Below are positions 1 to 4,937 of a stretch of 5,329 bases of DNA, piece by piece. The notes beneath the pieces were generated by a model that saw only the letters and a program-made list of their open reading frames with translations, was not told where the DNA came from and did not search any database. A program made the position numbers and the translations under genes. The DNA is from Solirubrobacterales bacterium. Its GTDB lineage: Bacteria > Actinomycetota > Thermoleophilia > Solirubrobacterales > Solirubrobacteraceae. Position 1 is the first letter of the stretch. Every line of letters starts with the position of its first letter. The stretch is taken from positions 1 to 5,329 of the forward strand of contig JAATFK010000508.1 of the NCBI GenBank assembly GCA_015655225.1. Reading direction: 5' to 3'.

Positions 1-296
1 AGGAGGAGTCCGAGCTGGGCGACTTCGTCGAGGACCAGTCGGCCGAGTCGCCGTTCGAGCTGGCGTCGGAGAACCTCCGTCGCGACAACGTGCGGCGGGC
101 GCTGGCGGCGCTGCCGCAGCGCGAGCGCGAGGTGATCGAGATGCGCTTCGGTCTCACCGGCGGGCGTCCGCGCACGCTCGAGGAGGTCGGCCGCGCGTTC
201 AACGTCACGCGCGAGCGGATCCGGCAGATCGAGAACCACACGCTCAAGAAGCTCGAGGCGCTGCCCGAGGCGCAGCGCCTCCGCGACGCCTCCTGA
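1..296 (+). CDS. RNA polymerase sigma-70 family factor, C-terminal part (5' truncated by window edge)
   Basis: Ninety-seven complete codons are visible from base 3 to a TGA stop at 294-296; the N-terminal part lies outside the window. This is sigma region 4, which contacts the -35 promoter element and the RNA polymerase beta flap. Region 4.1 contains LPQREREVIEMRFGL, and region 4.2 carries the helix-turn-helix TLEEVGRAFNVTRERIRQIE, close to the consensus of RpoD/SigA-type factors and unlike short ECF factors. The tail is odd: after the recognition helix it reads HTLKKLEALPEAQ, where primary sigma factors usually have a KLRHP-type ending. This could be a group 2 paralogue and not the housekeeping factor, so I give no symbol. 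The family call is sure; the subgroup is not. A strong GC hairpin follows 19 nt after the stop. Confidence 0.95.
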   Translation, partial: EESELGDFVEDQSAESPFELASENLRRDNVRRALAALPQREREVIEMRFGLTGGRPRTLEEVGRAFNVTRERIRQIENHTLKKLEALPEAQRLRDAS

Positions 297-312
297 GTAC
301 TGCGTCGAGCGA

Positions 313-346
313 GGTCCGCGCCGCCCTGCGAGCGGCGGCGCGGGCT
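313..346 (+). terminator. Terminator-like GC hairpin after the sigma factor gene
   Basis: Bases 316-325 (CCGCGCCGCC) and 334-343 (GGCGGCGCGG) are perfect reverse complements around an 8-nt loop, giving a 10-bp all-GC stem. Wobble and GC pairs can extend it to 313/346. It starts just downstream of the sigma gene stop and upstream of the tRNA. No T-run follows, so it is not a textbook intrinsic terminator, although GC-rich actinobacteria often have such hairpins without U tracts. A role in ending the sigma transcript is inferred. Confidence 0.6.
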
Positions 347-381
347 CCCTCGCCGGCCACGCCCGCGCGCGGGCCGATCGC

Positions 382-387
382 TACACT
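382..387 (+). promoter_or_regulatory. Possible -10 element for the tRNA-Tyr gene
   Basis: TACACT matches the sigma-70 -10 consensus TATAAT at four of six positions, including the key first T, second A and last T. It would place the transcription start near 394, a few bases before the mature tRNA end at 400. No convincing -35 hexamer is seen 16-18 nt upstream, so the call rests on position and one short match. Confidence 0.3.
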
Positions 388-399
388 TCCTCGGCCCTC

Positions 400-481
400 G
401 GGGGGATGTCCGAGTGGTTAAAGGAGACGGGCTGTAAACCCGTTGGCTCTGCCTACGCAGGTTCGAATCCTGCTCCCCCCA
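400..481 (+). tRNA. tRNA-Tyr (anticodon GTA)
   Basis: The cloverleaf folds completely. The acceptor stem is GGGGGGA (400-406) with TCCCCCC (474-480), 7 perfect pairs. The D stem is TCC (409-411) with GGA (423-425), and the D loop holds the usual GG. The anticodon stem is ACGGG/CCCGT (427-431/439-443) with loop CTGTAAA, giving anticodon GTA at 434-436. The variable arm is 13 nt with a short GGC/GCC stem (445-447/451-453), as expected for class II bacterial tRNA-Tyr. The T stem is GCAGG/CCTGC with loop TTCGAAT. The discriminator is A481. CCA is not encoded (481 onward reads ATCA), so it must be added after transcription. The anticodon is ordinary Tyr and not an amber suppressor (CTA), which matters for the TAG codons at 2084-2092. 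Confidence 0.97.
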
Positions 482-486
482 TCAGC

Positions 487-1173
487 TCAGCCCCCAGGCG
501 TCGTGGCGGTCGCGGTGGTGGCGGTCGTCGCCGTGGTCGAGGTCCCGTCGCCTGCCGGCGGCGTCGGCGCGACGACCGGCGACTGGCACAGCTCCGAGGT
601 GCTGGCGCCGCCCGCGTCGGTGCTCTGGCAGAGCCGGTAGTTCGTGCCCGGCTCGATCGTCTTGCGGGTCGCGACGACGGTCGAGAGGCCCGAGGACTTC
701 GAGCCGGCCGAGGTCGTGACGATGTAGAAGTCGCCAGAGGTCCAGTCTTCGAAGCCGCCGAGCGCCGCCGCCGCGCCCTCCTGGACGCCGCGCCGCTGGC
801 CGCTCTTGACGCCGACCTGCTGACCCTGCTCGAAGCCGACCTTCTGGCCCGCCGCCTCGCCGCTTCTCTGGCCGGCGGCCTCGCCGTTGCGCTGGCCCTG
901 CGCCTGGCCGGCGACCTGGCCGGCGGTGAAGATCGCCCGGTAGCCGGGGGCGCCTCTCGCGAAGTTCGCCTGCACCTGCGCCTGGCCCGCGGCGAGACCG
1001 GCGCGGTAGCCGCTCGTCTTGCCGGAGTCGTCGCCACCGGAGTGGCCGATCAGGTACCCGACGACGCCCGCGATCACGAGCACGGCGACGGCGATCCCGG
1101 CGACCGCCGGGAGCCCGAGGGTGCGGCGCTCGTCCGCCTGCGACGGCACGGGCGGGGTGGATCCAATCGACAT
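487..1173 (-). CDS. Single-pass membrane protein with a 13-fold GxxxG tetrad repeat (unknown function)
   Basis: The 228-aa product begins with a short Pro/Arg-containing cytoplasmic stretch (1-20) and one hydrophobic segment at about 21-43. A glycine-rich region follows (51-133), in which Gly occurs at every fourth residue from 85 to 133, 13 times without a break, with an earlier run at 51, 55, 59 and 63. Next is a compact Trp/Tyr-containing domain (about 141-181, including DWTSGDFYIV), two LCQS motifs (Cys182, Cys196) and a Thr/Ala/Pro tail. The start at 1173 was preferred over the in-frame ATG at 1365 because GGAGGA lies 7 nt upstream and the upstream extension is Cys/Arg/Pro-rich without the domain-like pattern. 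The repeat and C-terminal domain should be outside the cytoplasm if the positive-inside rule holds (Arg-rich N terminus). GxxxG tetrads recall glycine-zipper and Yae1-type repeats, but I recognise no family. It converges on the tRNA gene and is divergent from the 93-aa gene. Confidence 0.85.
   Translation of the reverse strand: MSIGSTPPVPSQADERRTLGLPAVAGIAVAVLVIAGVVGYLIGHSGGDDSGKTSGYRAGLAAGQAQVQANFARGAPGYRAIFTAGQVAGQAQGQRNGEAAGQRSGEAAGQKVGFEQGQQVGVKSGQRRGVQEGAAAALGGFEDWTSGDFYIVTTSAGSKSSGLSTVVATRKTIEPGTNYRLCQSTDAGGASTSELCQSPVVAPTPPAGDGTSTTATTATTATATTPGG
503..527 (-). repeat. Short direct repeat encoding the Thr/Ala tail
   Basis: GTGGCGGTCG occurs at 503-512 and 518-527 on the plus strand, a 15-bp period, inside the 3' end of the membrane protein gene. 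It encodes part of the low-complexity TTATTATTATATT tail (about residues 213-225). It is probably a small slippage-derived expansion of a disordered tail. Confidence 0.5.
775..921 (-). repeat. 12-bp-period coding repeat (glycine tetrads)
   Basis: Codons 85 to 133 of the minus-strand membrane protein place glycine at 85, 89, 93 and so on to 133. The intervening triplets are mostly Q, E, A, R, K, S and V (EAA occurs twice, QRS/QRN/QRR recur). The degenerate 12-base period can be seen in the DNA as recurring GCC/GGC-type codons. The intervening residues vary, which suggests selection on the pattern and not a recent slippage expansion. Confidence 0.75.
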
Positions 1174-1199
1174 GCGCTGTTCCTCCATGGAGCGATGTG

Positions 1200-1227
1200 T
1201 TGACGGCACCGGCATCGGCCCAGTTCG
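1200..1227 (-). promoter_or_regulatory. Possible ECF-sigma-type promoter of the glycine-tetrad protein gene
   Basis: Read on the minus strand, CGAAC (from 1227-1223) is followed after a 17-nt spacer by CGTCAA (1205-1200). This resembles the GGAAC ... CGTC layout of extracytoplasmic-function sigma promoters. Transcription would start about 7 nt further, near 1193, leaving a leader of about 20 nt that contains the GGAGGA ribosome site of the gene starting at 1173. The first -35 base does not match, and such short motifs occur by chance in GC-rich DNA, so this is a suggestion only. Confidence 0.25.
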
Positions 1228-1324
1228 GCACGAGCGCAATCGAACTTTCGTCCAAACGACGGGCGATCGGCGGTGCTGCGACGGCCACGGCGGGTATGAC
1301 GGTGCGCTCGTCTGGCCGAGTCGA

Positions 1325-1330
1325 CATACT
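1325..1330 (+). promoter_or_regulatory. Possible -10 element giving a nearly leaderless transcript of the 93-aa gene
   Basis: CATACT matches TATAAT at four of six positions and sits 9 nt before the ATG at 1340. Transcription would start at or just before the start codon. That would explain why no Shine-Dalgarno sequence is visible in front of this gene. No good -35 hexamer accompanies it. Confidence 0.22.
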
Positions 1331-1339
1331 TCGCCACAT

Positions 1340-1621
1340 ATGAAGCAACTTGCGCACATCGGCATCGGCGAATCGACCTACGAGGACCAGCTCTGGAAGG
1401 TGCTGGAGGAGACCGGCCTGCCGGCCGACGACTTCGAGGGCCTCGACTACTTCAGCCTGCTGCCGTTCTTCGTCATCGCCGGCGCCTCGGTTCGAAGCAT
1501 GATCCGCGCCCACGGCGACCACAGCCATTTCGAGGGCGTCATCGTCGAGGTCCCGGAGGAGCTCGAGGAGTCGTTCTACGAGGTCCTGCCGCAGTTGCTC
1601 GAGCAGCTGACCGAGGACTGA
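1340..1621 (+). CDS. Hypothetical 93-aa acidic protein
   Basis: I do not recognise this protein. It is 93 residues, rich in Glu and Asp, with no signal peptide and no full membrane helix. The most hydrophobic stretch is YFSLLPFFVIAGAS (about 38-51), too short and broken to be a clear transmembrane segment. A His-rich HGDHSH motif lies at 58-63 and could bind metal, though that is a guess. The C-terminal 22 residues form a likely acidic amphipathic helix. The ATG at 1340 was chosen because GC-rich third positions and sensible composition begin there; the frame extends upstream but gives a Cys/Arg-rich stretch that looks non-coding. No ribosome site is seen. It ends 21 nt before the receiver-domain gene and may be co-transcribed with the signalling cluster. 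Confidence 0.7.
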   Translation: MKQLAHIGIGESTYEDQLWKVLEETGLPADDFEGLDYFSLLPFFVIAGASVRSMIRAHGDHSHFEGVIVEVPEELEESFYEVLPQLLEQLTED

Positions 1622-1642
1622 GCGTCGCGGTCAGCCGACGGG

Positions 1643-2086
1643 ATGCCCGCCGTGGAGCCTGACGCGGTGCCCACGACCGCGCCCGCGACGCCGCCGGAGC
1701 CAGTCCAGCAGCTGCTGCTGGTCGAGGACGACGAGGGCGACGCGCTCCTCGTCCAGGAGCTGCTGGCCGACGCCGCCCCGCAGCTGCACGTCACGCGCGT
1801 CGGCACGCTGCGCGCGGCTGAGGAGACGCTGCCGGGCGGGCTCGACTGCATCCTGCTCGACCTCGGGCTGCCGGACTCGGTCGGGCTGGAGGGCGTCGAG
1901 CGGCTGCGCCGGGCGGCACCGGACGCGGCGGTCGTCGTCCTCACCGGCCACGACGACGAGCACCGCGGGATCGCCGCGCTCACGAGCGGCGCGCAGGACT
2001 ACCTCGCGAAGGGCGCCGTCGACGGGCCCGTCCTGGCGCGCGCGATCCGCTACGCGATCGAGCGACGACGCGCCGAGCGCTCCTAG
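1643..2086 (+). CDS. Response regulator receiver (REC) domain, N-terminal part of a split REC-PP2C protein
   Basis: The 147-aa product has a disordered Pro/Ala leader (1-21) and then a full receiver domain. Visible catalytic residues are the acidic cluster Glu28-Asp29-Asp30 (LLLVEDDEGD), the phospho-acceptor Asp73 (LLDLGLPD), Thr101 (VVVLTG) and Lys123 (DYLAKG). The protein should accept phosphate from a histidine kinase, most simply the kinase encoded at 2869. It stops at TAG 2084-2086 directly after the last receiver helix (AIRYAIERRRAERS). The same frame runs on, past a second TAG at 2090-2092, into the linker and PP2C phosphatase domain. In related actinobacterial regulators I recall, REC and phosphatase form one chain, so this is probably the N-terminal half of a broken or recoded gene. 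The ATG at 1643 has only a weak ribosome site, 21 nt after the previous stop. Confidence 0.88.
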   Translation: MPAVEPDAVPTTAPATPPEPVQQLLLVEDDEGDALLVQELLADAAPQLHVTRVGTLRAAEETLPGGLDCILLDLGLPDSVGLEGVERLRRAAPDAAVVVLTGHDDEHRGIAALTSGAQDYLAKGAVDGPVLARAIRYAIERRRAERS

Positions 2087-2161
2087 CAGTAGCTGCTGCA
2101 GGCGCGACTGGCGGCGCGCGAGAACGCCCGCCTCGAACGTGGCCTGCTCCCGACCGCCCTC
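2084..2161 (+). other. Double amber stop and orphaned linker between REC and phosphatase
   Basis: In the frame shared by the flanking domains the codons read TCC TAG CAG TAG CTG CTG. The linker then continues as LLQARLAARENARLERGLLP, which is the usual helical linker into RsbU-type phosphatase domains. No ATG, GTG or TTG lies in this frame between the second TAG and the GTG at 2162. Each TAG differs from CAG (Gln) by one C-to-T transition, so the likely ancestral reading is Ser-Gln-Gln-Gln-Leu-Leu. The stops also form a small 5-bp hairpin, AGCAG (2085-2089) with CTGCT (2093-2097). Confidence 0.75.
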
Positions 2162-2866
2162 GTGCGGGACGGACGCGTCGCGCTCACGACCGGCTACCGC
2201 CCGGGCCGCCGCCGGGCACTGCTCGGCGGGGACTTCTACGACGCGGTCGAGCTGGACGACGGCACGCTCCACCTGATCATCGGCGACGTCAGCGGCCACG
2301 GTCCCGACGAGGCCGCGCTGGGAGCGTGCCTGCGGATCGCCTGGCGGACGCTCACGCTCGCGCGCCGTCCGCAGCGCGAGACGCTCGCGCTGCTCCAGCA
2401 GATGCTCGAGCACGAGCGCCACGCGCCCGACATGTTCGCGACCCTCTGCGTGGTCGTCGCGGCGCCCGACCGCGCGAGCGGCGAGCTGTTCCTCGCCGGC
2501 CATCCGCCGCCGGTGCTGATCGACGGCCAGGGGCTGCGGCTGCTCGACGTCGAGCACGTGAGCCCGCCGCTCGGCTTCGTCGACCCGGGCCGCTGGACGC
2601 CGAATCCGATCACGCTTGACGGCGACTGGGCGCTGCTGCTCTACACCGACGGCCTGATCGAGGGCCGCGTCGGGGCCGGCTCCGAACGGCTCGGCACCGA
2701 CCGCCTGATCGACCTGCTCGCCCGCCACGGCACGACCGCCGCCGCGTACCTCACGACCCCCGGCTCGCTGCTCGACGAGCTGGTCGAGGAGGTCGAGGGA
2801 CTGAACGGCGGCGAGCTGACCGACGACCTCGCGATGGTGCTCGTCACCTCGCGCGTCGCGGGCTGA
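2162..2866 (+). CDS. SpoIIE/RsbU-type PP2C protein serine phosphatase (C-terminal part of a split REC-PP2C protein)
   Basis: A PP2C-like phosphatase with the metal-binding motifs intact: GGDFYD (Asp24), GDVSGHG (Asp42), FATLC, LAGHPPP, LYTDGLIE (Asp163) and TDDLAMVLV (Asp221/222), numbered from the GTG at 2162. Members of this family remove phosphate from Ser/Thr of STAS anti-sigma-factor antagonists; the target here is unknown. The GTG is the first usable start after the double amber, but it has no ribosome site and omits the linker helix ENARLERGLLP that normally precedes the domain. A product made from it would lack receiver control and may fold poorly. All later motifs are conserved, so the sequence either broke recently or is still expressed by readthrough or reinitiation. 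The stop is 2 nt before the kinase start, indicating an operon. It may be a pseudogene fragment. Confidence 0.75.
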   Translation: MRDGRVALTTGYRPGRRRALLGGDFYDAVELDDGTLHLIIGDVSGHGPDEAALGACLRIAWRTLTLARRPQRETLALLQQMLEHERHAPDMFATLCVVVAAPDRASGELFLAGHPPPVLIDGQGLRLLDVEHVSPPLGFVDPGRWTPNPITLDGDWALLLYTDGLIEGRVGAGSERLGTDRLIDLLARHGTTAAAYLTTPGSLLDELVEEVEGLNGGELTDDLAMVLVTSRVAG

Positions 2867-2868
2867 GC

Positions 2869-4449
2869 ATGGCGCGGGAAGAGCGCTCGAGCGGCCGCGG
2901 GCCGCTGATCGGCCGGCTCTCGGTCAGCAGGTGGTTCGCGCTGGCCGCCGGCCTGCTCGGCCTGCTGACGGCGATCTCCGCGGTGATCGGCGCGCTCGCG
3001 ATCTCGCATCTCGCGCACGAGCGCACGCTCGTCGTCGACCAGATCGGGCCCGCGCGGACGGCGTCGATCCAGCTCACCGCCGGCCTGCTGAACGAGGAGA
3101 CCGCGGTGCGCGGCTTCGCGCTGACCGGCCACGAGGCGTCGCTCGCGCCCTACACGCTCGGCCAGCAGCAGGCGAAGTCGGCGCTCGCGACGCTCGCGAC
3201 CCTGTCGCACATCCCCGAGACGACTGAGGCCGCGAGAGAGACGCCGCTGATCCGGGCGCGCGTGGCGGCGTGGCAGACGCAGTACGCCGAGCCGACGATC
3301 GCCGCCGTGCGACGCGACGGCCCGCGGGCGAGCGGCCGCATCGGCGTCGACGCGGGCAAGGCGCTGTTCGACGAGGTGCGCATCCCGCTCGACCGCCAGG
3401 TCGCCCTGTTGAACACCGCGCGCGCGGAGGGTCGCCGGGGCCTCAACGACGCCTCCAACCAGCTGACCGTCGTGTTCATCGTGATCATCGCGCTGCTGGC
3501 GCTCGGCATCGGGGGCGTCGTCGTGGCGCTCTACCGGACCGTGAGCCTGCCGCTGCGCCGCGTGGCGGTCCACGTGCGCCGCACGGCGGGGGGGAAGTTC
3601 GACGAGCCGATCGACGGCGACGGACCGCTCGACATCATCGCGCTGGCGGCCGACGTCGAGGCGATGCGCCAGCGGATCGTGCGCGAGCTGCAGCAGCTGC
3701 AGGAGACGCACGCGCAGCTCGACGAGCAGACGCGCGAGCTGCAGCGCTCGAACGCCGAGCTGGAGCAGTTCGCCTACGTCGCCTCGCACGACCTGCAGGA
3801 GCCGCTGCGGAAGGTCGCGAGCTTCTGCCAGCTGATCGAGAAGCGCTACTCCGGCCAGCTCGACGAGCGCGGGGAGCAGTACATCGAGTTCGCCGTCGAC
3901 GGCGCCAAGCGGATGCAGCAGCTGATCAACGACCTGCTGGCGTTCTCGCGCGTCGGCCGGGTCGCCGCCGAGCACACCGTGGTCGACCTCGACGACGTCG
4001 CGCGGCAGGCGCTCGCGAGCCTCGCGGTCGCGATCGAGGAGACCGGGGCGGAGGTCGTCGTCGGCCCGCTGCCGAAGGTGCTGGGGGAGGCGTCGCTGCT
4101 CGCGGGGGTCTTCCAGAACCTGATCGGGAACGCGCTCAAGTTCCACGCCGAGGACGTGACGCCGCGGGTCTCGCTGACGGCCGAGCGCGACGGTGACTGC
4201 TGGCAGTTCGCCTGCACCGACAACGGGATCGGGATCGACGCCGGGTACGCCGAGCGGATCTTCATGATCTTCCAACGGCTGCATGCGAAGGACGTGTACG
4301 CCGGCACCGGGATCGGGCTCGCGATGTGCCGCAAGATCGTGGAGTACCACGGTGGCAGGATCTGGCTCGACACCGACGGCGGCCCCGGCACGACCTTCCG
4401 CTTCACCCTTCCCGCACTTCCCGCTTCGAACAGCCCACAGGAGAGTTGA
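2869..4449 (+). CDS. CHASE3-HAMP sensor histidine kinase
   Basis: The 526-aa membrane kinase has a first transmembrane helix (about 22-45) and an extracytoplasmic CHASE3-type sensor (about 46-195; note the EETAVRGFALTG motif at 77-88). The second helix is at about 199-222, followed by HAMP (223-275) and a Gln/Glu-rich coiled coil (270-300). The HisKA H-box is ASHDLQEPLRKV with phospho-acceptor His307, and the HATPase domain has an N-box with Asn417/Asn421, G1 DNGIGI (451-456), F-box FMIFQRLH (465-472), G2 GTGIGL (479-484) and a final G-rich loop (504-508). All catalytic residues are present. The FAYVASHDLQEPLRKV version of the H-box is typical of kinases paired with Rcp1-like regulators, which fits the gene immediately downstream. 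The start follows the phosphatase stop by 2 nt without a clear ribosome site, suggesting translational coupling. The CHASE3 ligand cannot be deduced. Confidence 0.95.
   Translation: MAREERSSGRGPLIGRLSVSRWFALAAGLLGLLTAISAVIGALAISHLAHERTLVVDQIGPARTASIQLTAGLLNEETAVRGFALTGHEASLAPYTLGQQQAKSALATLATLSHIPETTEAARETPLIRARVAAWQTQYAEPTIAAVRRDGPRASGRIGVDAGKALFDEVRIPLDRQVALLNTARAEGRRGLNDASNQLTVVFIVIIALLALGIGGVVVALYRTVSLPLRRVAVHVRRTAGGKFDEPIDGDGPLDIIALAADVEAMRQRIVRELQQLQETHAQLDEQTRELQRSNAELEQFAYVASHDLQEPLRKVASFCQLIEKRYSGQLDERGEQYIEFAVDGAKRMQQLINDLLAFSRVGRVAAEHTVVDLDDVARQALASLAVAIEETGAEVVVGPLPKVLGEASLLAGVFQNLIGNALKFHAEDVTPRVSLTAERDGDCWQFACTDNGIGIDAGYAERIFMIFQRLHAKDVYAGTGIGLAMCRKIVEYHGGRIWLDTDGGPGTTFRFTLPALPASNSPQES
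4439..4443 (+). promoter_or_regulatory. Ribosome binding site fixing the Rcp1-like regulator start
   Basis: AGGAG lies 5 nt before the ATG at 4449, inside the last codons of the kinase gene. It selects this ATG over the in-frame ATG at 4326, which would add a stretch made of out-of-frame kinase sequence. Confidence 0.7.
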
Positions 4450-4895
4450 TGAGCACACCGCAGATCATGGACCCGATCGACGTCCTGCTGGTCGAGGACG
4501 ACCCCGGCGACACGCTGATGATCCGCGAGGCGTTCGAGGACAACAAGGTCCGCAACAACCTCGCGACGGTCGCCGACGGGATCGAGGCGATGCGGTACCT
4601 GCGCAAGGAGGGCGAGTTCGCGACGGCGCCCCGTCCCGACCTGATCCTGCTCGACCTCAACCTGCCGCGGATGGACGGGCGCGAAGTGCTCGCGGAGATC
4701 AAGCAGGACGAGTCGCTGTCGCTGATACCGGTCGTCGTGCTGACGACCTCGGCGGCGGAGGAGGACGTGCTGCGGAGCTACAAGCTCCACGCGAACGCCT
4801 ACGTCACGAAGCCGGTCGACTTCGAGCGCTTCATCGACGTGGTCCGCCAGATCGATGACTTCTTCGTCACAGTCGTGAAGCTTCCGCAGCAATAA
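4449..4895 (+). CDS. Rcp1/CheY-like single-domain response regulator
   Basis: The 148-aa protein is one receiver domain with no output domain. The key residues are the acidic pocket Glu16-Asp17-Asp18 (LLVEDDPGD), phospho-acceptor Asp69 (LILLDLNLPRMDG), Thr99/Thr100 (VVVLTTS) and Lys121 (YVTKPVD). The LPRMDGREVL and IPVVVLTTS stretches and the C-terminal FFVTVVKLP match the Rcp1 class, which partners phytochrome-like and related kinases. The ATG shares its A with the kinase stop codon (TGATG), so the two are translationally coupled and very likely a cognate pair. With no output domain it may act by protein contact, as a phosphate sink, or as a relay to the phosphatase-linked receiver. A hairpin follows 10 nt after the stop. 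Confidence 0.95.
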   Translation: MSTPQIMDPIDVLLVEDDPGDTLMIREAFEDNKVRNNLATVADGIEAMRYLRKEGEFATAPRPDLILLDLNLPRMDGREVLAEIKQDESLSLIPVVVLTTSAAEEDVLRSYKLHANAYVTKPVDFERFIDVVRQIDDFFVTVVKLPQQ

Positions 4896-4905
4896 CGCGT
4901 AGCGC

Positions 4906-4934
4906 GGAGGCATCTGCTTCGGCATGATGCCTCC
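4906..4934 (+). terminator. UUCG-capped hairpin between the regulator and the 96-aa gene
   Basis: GGAGGCATC (4906-4914) pairs perfectly with GATGCCTCC (4926-4934). Inside it TGC (4915-4917) pairs with GCA (4922-4924) around a TTCG loop, the very stable C(UUCG)G tetraloop, with a single bulged T at 4925. It starts 10 nt after the regulator stop, so it could end or stabilise the signalling transcript, but no T-run follows. Its last base is 3 nt before the next ATG (4938), and it contains a GGAGG (4906-4910) buried in the stem, so a role in translation of the next gene is equally possible. Confidence 0.65.
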
Positions 4935-4937
4935 CAC

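Noticed and set aside
400..489. tRNA-Tyr as an integration (att) site of a mobile element
   Set aside because: No repeated copy of the tRNA 3' end, no integrase and no phage genes are visible in the window.
406..1203. Long plus-strand open frame (265 codons) beginning inside the tRNA
   Set aside because: It starts in the tRNA, is antisense to the glycine-tetrad gene and encodes an Arg/Ala-rich sequence typical of shadow frames in GC-rich DNA.
1174..1365. Upstream in-frame start (1365) for the glycine-tetrad protein
   Set aside because: The extra 64 residues are Cys/Arg/Pro/Ser-rich and would put unrelated sequence before the membrane anchor, while ATG 1173 has a good ribosome site. The region is better read as a divergent promoter region.
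2084..2092. Whole-genome reassignment of TAG to Gln
   Set aside because: TAG ends the 96-aa gene at a natural position, and no suppressor tRNA is seen here. A local split or error is simpler.
1631..2728. 365-codon minus-strand open frame opposite receiver and phosphatase
   Set aside because: Shadow of well-recognised domains on the other strand, with Arg/Ala/Val/Glu-rich composition.
3588..3594. Run of seven G in the kinase gene as a phase-variation site
   Set aside because: Seven G is short for a switch in DNA of this GC content, and the frame is intact on both sides.
4326..4448. Upstream start for the Rcp1-like regulator
   Set aside because: The extension is out-of-frame kinase sequence. 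ATG 4449 has AGGAG at 5 nt and the receiver fold begins shortly after it.
2641..4458. 605-codon minus-strand open frame opposite the kinase
   Set aside because: It is antisense to a kinase with every catalytic motif intact. The product is low-complexity Arg/Asp/Leu-rich with no domain pattern. Long antisense frames are expected at this GC content.
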